The notes beneath the pieces were generated by a model. The model had not been told where the DNA came from. It saw nothing but the letters and a program-made list of their open reading frames with translations, and did no database searches. Of a stretch of DNA of 64,000 bases, positions 1 through 12,000 are shown piece after piece (the first letter of the stretch is position 1; each line of letters begins with the position of its first letter). Both the position numbers and the translations under genes were made by a program. Source of the stretch: CAVZLD01 sp964522605 (GTDB lineage: Bacteria; Planctomycetota; Planctomycetia; Pirellulales; Pirellulaceae); contig CAZFWV010000005.1 in the NCBI GenBank assembly GCA_964522605.1, positions 1-64,000 on the forward strand. The letters run 5' to 3'.

Positions 1-3000
1 AATGGCGACTTCATTTCCGGCAACGATTCGCCGGTTCAGGTTGGATCGAACATCATCCTGGTCACCGATGCTACTGTCTCGAACGCCATTGATTTCTTTG
101 GCTCGGGCACATTCGACAGCGTGGCCTTCGAGAATCTTGGCAGCGTGCTGATTGCCAACGACATTGAGAACATTGTCGGAGGACATGGAGAGAATACGTT
201 GGTCATGCGTAACGGTGCGACGATTCGTGGCACGGTGGCAACGTCCCTCGGCGGCCGAATCGTGCTGGACTATTCCGAGTATCTGACCGACGCCGACGCA
301 GATCTGACGCATATCGAGGTCGACACCGCAGCGGGATGGAGCCTGGAACTGCAGCAGCTCGCCTCGCTAATTCCGGGATTTGACGCAATCCCCTTCACGG
401 ATAAGCAACTGCCAACTCTATCTTACGGAAGCGCGACCGGCATCTTGGGGTCGCGCCTGTTGGGGCTTTCCGAACTGCTAGAGGATGCGATCGCCGACGA
501 CGTTGTGGCGGATTTGAGTGAGATCGACGGACTAGGCACAGTCATCGATTGGCTCAAGGGTGGCGGTTTCAACTTCCGTGGCACGCTGCCGTCCGACTAC
601 GCAGTCCAAGCGGTTTCGCGAGTGATTGGGACCGCGGGCGATGACATTATTCGCGGCAGTGAGAAAGACGATGTGTTCTACGGCAGCGAGGGCAACGATA
701 CGATCGCTGGCGAGCAGGCCGATACGCCGGACGACGGCAAGGGCAACAACACGTTGACTTTTGTCGGCACCAGCAATCCACGGATTCTGGATTTGGACAA
801 TGGAACAAGTCGCCCCGGATTGGGAGCGATTCTGGGAACGGACGATCAGACGACTCCCGGAAACGTTGCGCCGATCGCCTATGGCGACGTCTTCTATGTG
901 CCAACCGATAGCGCAGCAACGAATCTGGATGTGCTACGAACAGATACTGATCCGAACGGTGATCCACTGACGATCTCTGCCGCCTCCACACCCGATCAAG
1001 GCGGCACGGTCACGATCAGCACGGATCAACGGTCGCTTAACTACGCACCTCTTGCTTCGTTCACCGGCACGGAGACATTCACCTATACGGTAATCGATAG
1101 CAATGGAGGCAGCACGACCGCGACGGTCGCAGTGCAAGTAGGTGACGCCACGGCCGGCACGTTGACCGATATCCGGCGACTGGAGGGCAGCAGCGGTGAT
1201 GATGTCTTGATTGGCGACGATCAAGACAACGATTTTCTTTTTACCGACAACTGGGGTAATGACCAGGTCATTGCGTTTCCAGGCAGCGGCTTCGATACGC
1301 TGGATTTTTCCGCTGTGAATTCCGCGCTAACGGTGGAGAATCTCCGCGACGGCGTGCTGAAAGTCACCGCTCGCGATGCCATCGACGCGATGCGCGAACT
1401 TCTTGCACCTCACACGATCACCGGCGTCACGGTGATTACGCATGGTTTCCGGCCGCCGATCATTGGCGATGGAGACCAGATGCTGCCACTGGCTGAGGAG
1501 ATCCGGACTTTCGCCGACGACGTCAATGGAACATCGGAGGAAGCGTGGCTCTTAGACTACGAGATCCTCAGCGAAGGCAGCCTTGGCAGCTTCGATTTCA
1601 ACGACTCGCAACTTCCGGAATTGAATGCGACGGCAACCTCGGCGGAAGTCGTCCTGTTGTTTGATTGGGCACCGGAATCCAATGAAATCTCGTCGGGTTG
1701 GGGCGAAGCAGCCGGTGATGCGCTGTTCAATCTGTTGATTGGCCTGGGACTGATCGACCCGGCCGTGAATGCAACGAATCCGCCGCTGCATTTCATCGCT
1801 CACAGTTTTGGTACAGCGGTCACCAGCGAAGCGGTGGAACGGCTTGCGACGCTGGATGTTCCCGTCGATCAAGTGACCTACCTCGATCCGCATGATTTTG
1901 ACGAAGGCCTGCTGCCGGTCGACAACGACCAGCGGCTATTTGACCTCGGCTTGCCGGCCGGGTACGGTGCTTCCGTCTGGGACAACGTCGCGTTTGCCGA
2001 TGTCTACTATCAGACTTCTACGATTCTTTCCCCGGACGGTCGGCCGATCCCCGGCGCCTACAGTGTCCTGCTGAATGACGACATTCCCGACAGTGAACCG
2101 ATTCCCCACGAGTGGATTGTCGCTCCTTATTATCTCGATTCCGTCAATGACGGATTTGATCCGCTGGCACCCGAAAACACGTACGCCTACGGGTTCAGCC
2201 GCTTGGCGGGAGGCACTTCGCTGCGGCCCGCCGGCAACTTCTTCGATTCGTCTCAAGACCACATGCATTCAGAAAGCACATACGTCGACCCGGCGACCGG
2301 CGCCGCCGAATCGGACGGCTTGACGGAGCTGGGTTTGACGGAATCAGAGTTTGAGGCGGTACGCTGGGATCCGGAATGGGATCCCTTGGTGGTTGGCAAC
2401 GGAGACTTCGAGAAGCCCGGTGACCGGTTCGATTCAATTCCATTGTCGAGTAACAATCTGATCCCCGGCTGGTCGCATCACGGTGGCACGGGCAGTGGTG
2501 TCGTCGGACAACAGGACGACGGCAATTACTACCTGCAACTGGACAGTTCCGGCCCCAGTCGTACGCACAATCATCTGTTTGTTCCGACCGACGCGACGAG
2601 CTTGGAGTTTGACCTGAAACGAGTCCGTGCGGACGTCGATGATGTGCTGCGCGTTCGCTTGGGAAATGCGATCATCGCAACGATCAGCATGTCCGACACA
2701 GACGATGCGTTTCAGACCCAATCCATCCCTCTGGCCACCGAGCTAACAGGTCAATCCCAGACGTTGACCTTTGAGATCCTTTCCACAGACGGCAATATTC
2801 GGTCTCGTGCCTGGATCGACAATGTAGCTTTCAGCGACACACCTCTCGATACGGGAGTGATTCCTTCATTCGAGCTGTTGCCCGGCGACGGCGCGACCGT
2901 CTTTGCGACCGGTGTGGATCGATGGATCACCAGCCAGGAAGGGAGTTACATTCGGCGCGCCGAGGTGGATCTGACGGGCACCGACACCACAACCGCAGGA

Positions 3001-6000
3001 GACAAGAAAGAACTGATTGACGGTCTGAACGCTTTCAGTGTGTGGGCAGGGCAATTCTCGGATCTGTTGGATGATGCCCTGAATGCAAACCTGTCGCTGT
3101 TCGCGAATACGCTGAAGGGCATCGCTTTCCCGAACGAAGACTTTTCGTCGTCGGCGATTTCGGGGCACGTCACCGATGACCTCGTCACTCCCCTGCAAGA
3201 CTTCCTGGATGATCCGAGCAACACGGACATCACCAATCTCACACTGCTTTCCGCCTTTGATAACCTGGATATCTCCAAGCTGTCCTACCTGCGGGCCTAT
3301 ACTGCGACGATCGAACTTGCCGAGTCAACGCAGACCTGGGATCTGAGTAACCTCGAGTTCGGAAACGACTGGTTCGGAATCGACTTTACCAGCAGTACTG
3401 TGCCAACGTTGAACATCCGCAGTGCGATCGAGCTGAAGTTCGATTTTGGACTGGATGAGAACAATCAGTTCTTCGTTGCGAATCCAGGAATTGAAACCGT
3501 CTTTACGATCGATCATGACGATCTGATCAATGTCGATTTCCAACTCTTGAACGCGGACATTAGCATTGAAGACGGCGTCGTCTACGTCAAGATGCACCAT
3601 CGATCAGGGTACGACGGCAGTCTCTCAACGCAAGATCTCATCGACACAGGCACAACTGCTCCCGTGGCGGCAATGCCCGTCGGGCGCACTGTGGCGGCCT
3701 TGCCGGCAGGGGTAACCAGTTTCGCCGGCTTGATCTCCGACAGTTTTCTGCCTGACACCACCTTCAACGCTTCGCTGCCAATCACTTGGAGTGGGATTGA
3801 AGGACTGGACGTCCTCGATAGCGTCGAAGTGCCCCAGTTCAAATTCAACGACTTTGGTTTTGGTGCAACGGTCCAGGATTTCCTCGACCAGTTGAGCTTC
3901 GAGGCCGTCGGTCTCGAGGATCTGCTGAATCTGCAAGTCGTTTCTTTCCAGGACTTGCTTGACGTTACGAATACGGCACTCGACACGTTGATCGGCACAC
4001 CCGACAACGGTGGGCTACTCTACGAAGCCCTGCCGCTGATCGACACGAGTGCGGCGGATCTGCTCGGTAGCGGCGGTGTCGATTTCCTGAATCAATTGAA
4101 GACAGGCATTCAGGACGCGATTGGACGGGCGACCAGCTTGCAGGATGTTCAGACCGAGCTCAACGCCGAATTGCGACCGCTGCTAGGTCTGACCGCGGAA
4201 GCTCCCGATCCGATCGCGCTGATCTATCGTGACTCGACCTACCTGGTCCAATTCCAATTCACCAAGTCGCTGCCCACGCTGTCTCAACCACTCTTGCTGG
4301 ATCTGACTGAATTCTCACCAGAGCTGGCAACCTTCGCCAACGGCGCTCCACTTGACTTCGATGCGGGGGATCTGACCATCGACGCCTCGGCCGATGTGTT
4401 TCTTGGCGTGGGACTCGACTTGCAGGATCTCTCAAACCCGGTCCCCTTCATTGAGGATACGAGTGGCGTCACGTTCAGTGTCCAGGCAAGTGCGGCACCC
4501 CTGGACTTTACGGCGACCATCCCGCTGTCCCAACTCGGNNNNNNNNNNNNNNNNNNNNNNNNNNNNNNNNNNNNNNNNNNNNNNNNNNNNNNNNNNNNNN
4601 NNNNNNNNNNNNNNNNNNNNNNNNNNNNNNNNNNNNNNCTCAGCCTGACCGCCCCGGATCTAGCTTCCGTCGCCAACCTTTTCGTCTTCATTAACGATCC
4701 TCAGAATTTCGCTGATGGACTGCAAACGGCATTTGACGCACTGGATGCCACGCTGCAGTCGAGCGTTGACCTGCCGATTCCGTTGATCGGTGATCAGCTG
4801 AAAGACGAGATCGTCGACAACAATGACCAAACGGAATTAGGACGAATCGGCGACCAACTGGTTGACGCGTTTCTCAATCAGGCCCAACAGAATCCGAATG
4901 CTTCGACGATCGACATCCTCCAGCAGGTTCTGCATAGCCAGTTCGGCACCGATTTGGTTCGAGACTCTGACGGAACACCGACGGAATTCACCCCTGGTTC
5001 CACCCTGGCGACCGGACACCAGACTCTGTTGACATTTACGCGTCAGCAGCATACCGGCGGCGAGTGGGTTTATAGGAGCAACGGCAGCCCGGAATTGATC
5101 GAGGTGGACGTCTCCGCGCCGACGGACAACACGGTCGACGCCGATTATCAATTCCTTCAAAGAAACGAAGGCGGCACGCCCTTGTTTGATTCGAACACAG
5201 GCGCACCACTTCTGGAAACCGTCGAGTTGCGGGCGACTCGCGTCGGCAAGTTACTCAATACGCTCGATGAATACATCACAGATCCGAGTGCAGTTCCGAT
5301 CACGCTGAGCGGCCCCAGGATTCAATTCAATTTCCGGTTTGCGGATACGTTGGGCAGCTATAGCGTTCCCATTGATTTCTCGACCAGTCTGCCTGGCTTG
5401 GACTTGAACATCTCGGACGGTTCCGAGATTACCGTCTCACTTGACTATGTACTGGACTTCGGCTTCGGCTTCGATCAGACCGAAGGGTTTTACGTCGACA
5501 CAACGGGAGCCCAGGAAAGCGGGGAGGAATTCCTCTTGACGCTGGGCGCAACCGTAAAGGATCTGCAGGCGGATGCTACTCTCGGCTTCTTGACTGTCGA
5601 GTTGACCGATGTGGCCGACGATCGCGAAGGGCACGGTGGCGATTTCAACAGCAACTATCTGGAAGACGGTGTCACTCCAAAACTCGACGGTCGTACAGGG
5701 AGCGGAGTATTCGCGACGATCGGATTCGACATCCGCGACGCGGTTCCGGCCAACACGACCGTCGACGAAAACACCGACGAATCCGATTCCGGCCGACTGA
5801 CACTCAGCGAGTTGTCCAGCGCGAATTCCGCCGATATCTTCGTCGGCTCATTTGACGCCGAAGTCGATGCCGACTTCGATGTGCTGGTTTCGATTCCCGC
5901 TGGAAGTGATTTCGCTTTCCCGGAAATCAGTACGACACTGCATTACGATCAGATTCTGGCGAATGTCAGCACGTCGACCGTCGATCCGACTACTTTTGGT

Positions 6001-9000
6001 GACGCACCGGTCGTAGAGTTCGCGAACGTGACAGTCGATTTGGGTTCTTTCCTCAGCGGCTTTGCAGGACCGGTCATCGATGCGATTACTGTCGTGACGG
6101 AACCGCTGGAACCCGTGGTTGAAATCCTCACTCGCGAAATCACCGTACTCAAAGAACTCGGCGCGAGTGCCTACACCTTGTTGGATATCGCTTCGACAAT
6201 TCTGGGGGCAACGCAGTTTTCTGGAGTTGTCACAGCGATTGAAGCGTTGGTGGAGTTAGTCGAGCTGGCCGAGACGCTGGACGAAATCGTCTCGTCACCG
6301 GGCGACGCGGTGCTGCTGAACTTTGGTACCTTCGTGATCGGAGCTGATCTGCGGCAGTCGGGCGCGGCTCGATCCAAGCCAACTCCGCAGCCGAAGGGGT
6401 CGAGTACGGATGCCAACAAATCCACGGAGAACCTTCCCGATTCCGATCCGAAAAAGAAGGCGGTGCAGAAGTCCGGTGGAATTTCCGGCGGCGGGATCCG
6501 GCTGCCCTTGATCACCGATCCCACGGCCGCGATCGGAATGCTGCTGGGCAAAACGACCGACCTGATGGTCTTCAATCTGCCGCAGTTGGCCTTTGATTTT
6601 CAGTACGTCAAATCCGTGCCGCTTTTCGCCGGCCTGAACGTACGCTTTGGTGGCGGTGTCGGGTTCAGCACGAATTTTGCCTTTGGCTTTGATACCTCGG
6701 GCTTTTCTGAGTGGCAGAGTCAGAATTACGCGTTGTCCGCCGTCGACGAGATCTTCAAAAAGGGCTTCTACGTCGATGACCACGTGACGTTCGACGGCAC
6801 GAGTGTCGCGACCGACTCTCCAGAGATCACGTTCAGCAGTGAGATCATCGCCGGTGCGTCACTCGGAATCGGCGGCCTGGTCGAAGTCGGAGTTGAGGGC
6901 GGCATTGAAGCGATCATCAACATGGATCTGAGTGATCGCCCGGATCCGGTAACCGGCAATTACGACGGCAAACTTCGCCTCGAAGAGCTGGCCTTCCGGC
7001 TGGAGCAGGGTGCCGAGTGCTTGTTCGTATCGTCGGGCGAATTGGCGGCATTCCTCGAAGTCTTCTTCTGGGTCGGCGTCGACCTCGGCTTTGGTCGCGT
7101 CACGCTCTTCGAAGCACGCGAACAATTCTTGCGCGAAGTCCTGGCTTCATTCACGTTCCCCACGTGCGAAGAACCACAACCGCCGACGATCGCCACCGAG
7201 AGCAACGGTATCGTGACATTGCAGTACGTGCCTGCGAGTGGCACGGGTGGCGGAGCGCCGGAGAAATATACGGTGACGCGAGAAGATTACGATCGCGATG
7301 GTGAAGAAGGTACGCAGTATCAGCCCACGGATCTGATCGTTGTCCGCTCCAAAGGTTACGTTGAAACATTTGTTCCTGGCGACGTTACGGAGATCCGCAC
7401 CGTTGGAACCCAGTACGACGACCAGTACATCATCGGCGACGACATTGACGCCAACATCGTCCTCAACGGCCTAGGCGGTAATGACTTACTGCAGATCGGC
7501 AATGCCGAATCCGGAGTGACTCCCACGATCGGCGCAACCAAGACGCGCACAATCCGCGGTGGCGATGGCAACGACATCCTGGTTGGCAGCAATCTGGCCG
7601 ACACGATCGAGGGTGGCGATGGCCTGGATTCCATCATGGGTTACGACGGCGGCGATACGATCTACGGGGAATGCAGCACGAGNNNNNNNNNNNNNNNNNN
7701 NNNNNNNNNNNNNNNNNNNNNNNNNNNNNNNNNNNNNNNNNNNNNNNNNNNNNNNNNNNNNNNNNNNNNNNNNNNNNNNNNNAACGCCGGCAGTGACTTC
7801 CTCTATGGCGATGCGGGCACCGACACGATCGACGGAGGCGCCGACGACGACACGATTACCGGCGGACTCGACAGCGATTCCATCACCGGCGGCACCGGTG
7901 CGGATACGATCCAGTGGACGACCGGCGACGGCAGCGACTCGAGTGTCAACGGCAGCGCATCCACAGCCCCTCTGTTCAGTTACGACGAGACACTGGAAGA
8001 ACTCGTTCAGGTCGTGCCCACCACACTCGTGCAGCAGGTCGACACACTGAAACTGTTCGCCGATCAAGGGGAGGATTATGACGACGACCAGATTACCTTG
8101 ACGGCGAACAGCACGAACAACCTGCATGTCGATTTGACGCACGTCGCAGGCAGCTTAACGAGCGGTGTCACGAGCAGCTTCACCCTGATTGGTTTTGAAC
8201 GGATCGTATTTGAGGTCGGCGAGGGTGCGGATACGGTCACGATCAATGATCTTTCCAGCACGACCGTCGAAGACATCGACGTCGACATGGGCCAGGGTGA
8301 GCAGTTGGAAGTCGCACCGATTAAGACCGAGTACGCGGTGGAAGACACCGAGAACGGTACGGTTGAGTTCCGTCAACGGGCCCGTGTCTTCCTGACAACC
8401 GATCCCAAAACGTCCCGACAGCAGACTTTGACCGATTTCCTGCGGCAGAAAGGGGAACTGGGTGTTCAGTACGAATATGACACCAACGGAATGCCGGTGC
8501 TCGACACGGTCCAGGTGAACGGCCAGTCTCGGCAAGTGCATCGCGCAATCCCCGGCGAGTACATGTCGACGCTGTCATCGCCGACCCAGGATGATCTGGA
8601 TGATCTGGACGCTCAAACAGTACCCGCCCATCTCGCTGCGGAATTCGAAACCAACGATATTACGCTCACGCCGCAGGCGACTGTTCAGGTACTGACTGCT
8701 GGAAGCCAATGGTTGATCCGAGATGCAGATCGTACGTTCGTCGTGATCGAGGAAGGTGGTGACTTGGAACTCTATGAGCGGCTGTTCCAGTTTGCCGAGG
8801 AGGACTTCCTGTTTACTGCCAGCAACGCGACACTGAATAACAGTCAGTCCGGGCCTCCGACGGTCTCTACGAACTTGGAGTCCGAATTCACCAGCAACGG
8901 GATCACGTTGACGCCCAATGCAGAGGTGGAGGTAATCACCACCAACGCAAAATGGCGACTGACGGATGCCGGCCGTACGTTCATCCTCGAGGCCGACGGC

Positions 9001-12000
9001 AATTCGTTGGACGTGTACGAAAGCATCTTTGGCTTCTCTGCGGGCGGCGATGGTCGTCCCGTCTACGAAGAGGTGGAAACGCGTGAGGAAGGTCGGTCGA
9101 AGCGAACATCCGAAACCGTTACGGAGAATATCGGTGGCAAGTCGATCACTTACACAGAGGAACGGATCACACCGGAATTCGGCACCGACAGCCAACGAGA
9201 TACCTTAATCCTTGTCGGCTCCAGCGGCGATGATGACTTCTTCGTCTCGACTACGACAGGCGAGGATTCTGCAGCCCCCGAAAGCAGTGCGGCAGCCGAT
9301 TCGATTCTCGTGGAGCAGTTGAACGGCCTGAGTTTCCGCGTGCTCAATTCCTCCGCTGACTTTGACACCGTACAGATCGACACACGGGCGGGCGACGATG
9401 TGCTGGATGCCGAGGAAGTCGTCGAGCATCTGGCGACATTGCACTTTATTGCAGGAGCCGATGACGATGTTCTGGTTGGTTCTCCCTTCAGCGATTTGCT
9501 TGATAGCGGCCTGGGCGACGATACGGTCACCGGCGGTGTTGGAGTCGATCAGTTTGCCGATGCTGGTGGGTACGACACGCTGATCGAGCGACGCGACGCA
9601 GAATTTGAGCTGTCGGATATTCAGTTGACCATCACTCCGGCCAATCCCAGCTACGGCACGACGATTGCCGACTCGTTCACGCAGGATCCGACACCGGAAG
9701 TCGAGAATATCGCGGGCCCAGCCTTGAATGGGACCGGCAGTGGCATCTTTGAAGATATCTACCTGTATGCGTTTGACGACGAACGCGGACTGGAGGGATC
9801 TGCCAGCGACAACACGATGCGGATTGTTGATTTCACGCGACGCGCTTTCCTGGATGCCGGCCCGGGTGACGACTTTTACGAGATGGTGCTCAGCGGCGGA
9901 TCCAACGCCAGCTTCAACTCAACCGTTTACCTGCAAGACTCTGGAACGGCCGGGATCGACCGTGTCGAAATCAAAGGAACTGCGGTTGATGACACCTTCT
10001 ACTTCCAATCGCGGATGGTCGAGCGGCTTTCGACTGTCGATTCCAGCCTGTCGGATCAGTTCGGCACGATCGATCTGAGCGATCTCGGAGCTATCACCGG
10101 TGAACCGTCCGTTCGTACGTTTTCGGATCCCTCCCTGAATCGCCAGACCGTCGTCTACGGCGAAGGCATTGTGGAGGATGTGAAGGTTCTCGGTGGCGCT
10201 GGCGATGATCTATTCATTCTGGATGATACCAGCACCGAAATGGAAGTTCTGGGCGAAGCCGATGACGATCGGTTTTTCGTCGGCAATGTGACACAAGTCA
10301 AGCAAGTGCCCCACCCCGATCTCAATCCGAATAACGATCCGAACGGAATTATGATCTCCGTCGTGGATCCGGACGGTCCCAACGGTGGGATCACGAATGG
10401 CGTCAGCTTCCCCGCCACCTTACGCGGTGGCAACGGTGACGACTATTTTGAGGTCAATCACAACATCGCCGAACTCGATCTTTATGGTGACAATGGCGAC
10501 GACATCTTCTATCTGCAAGCTCACCTGACCACCGAACCCGCACAGGCCGAGCGGGATGAGAACGACGAACTGGCTCAACAAGAAGACATCAACGTCTTCA
10601 GCGAAGAAGGGCAGAGCGACGCGCTTGTGTACGTCACGAATGCACCGGTCAATATCTACGGTGGTGCCGGTTTCGACACGCTGGTCATCGTCGGCACGGT
10701 GCTGGGCGACACGTTCAACATCTTTGTCGAAGAAGTGGATGACGGGAATGGAGGCACCAAGGAGGTCCAGCGGATCTACGGAGCGGGCCTGGTCGTGCCG
10801 GTCATTGAGGGCATCGAGCGACTGTTGATCCTGTCCGCCGCCGGTGACGACACGATCAACGTCTATGGAACACTCGGCGGCGAGGAAGCTCAAGAAATCC
10901 AGATCGTAACCGGCAGTGGCAACGATACCGTGAATCTTGGCGGTCCGGAGATCAGCTTCGACGTGATCATTCCCGAGTCGAAGTATACGAAGATCGAAGA
11001 AGTCCCGCGTCCGGACCTGGTGATTCCTCAACCGCCGATCGTCGTTCCGGCACGGATCGAGTATCGAGTGGCTTACGTGACGGATACCTTCTTGGGCATT
11101 CCAATCAAGACGTATCCCATTTACTTCCCAGTGTACCGTCCGCAGTACGAGAAGCCCGTACCTCCAAAGATTGTCCCGCAAGACCCCTTGTTGATTCCTC
11201 GCGTGGTCACGGTGCCAGAGTACATCCTGCCGGTGTTGATGCCCGAAACGCGCCAGCTCGTGGGGCTGCAAGGGCCAGTCATCGTCGATGGTGTTGAGAC
11301 GGGATTCCCCACCGGGGAGAACGCGATCCTGCCCGGAACGGAAGGCGACGATCGCCTGGTCATCGACAATCGCTACGGCAACCCGAGCGAGCCTGGAGCG
11401 CTGATCAAGAAGACGGTGGAAGAGGTCCTGATCAATACGGAAGGTTCCAATGCGGCTGCCGCGCTAACCGTTTTGACCAACTCGCTGACTGCGTCGACCG
11501 TTTCGGGAACGGAAGCCATCGCGGCGGACCAGATCTACCAGGCGATCATCGACTCGATTCGAGATCGTCATCGCGTTCGCGATCCGGGCCTGGCGAGGAC
11601 GATGCTCAATAATCCGACAGAAGAAACGTCGGTCACGCTGCGGGCGGGCGAGAGGATTCAGGCGTTCGACAATTCGTCGACGGCCGTGTCCGACTTCCTG
11701 GCATTTACTGCCGGTTTGGGAGTATCCGCCTCGGCGACGGCGACCTACACGACAACAACCATCGACGGTTTGAGCGAGGTCGAAAGCCAAGTCCCGTTCA
11801 CGCTCAACGCGACCAATCTTGACGACCTCTATACGGAATTTCCCAGCGGTGTATTCCGCTTCTCATCGGGTGATCTGCAATTAGACGGGGAAGTCATTCC
11901 CGATCTGGATGGCAACATCATCGCGATCAACGTCTATAGCGTGAAAAGCATTGAGTTCGACCTGCAAAACAGCTTTGTGCAAGCGATCGACGTCGATGAT

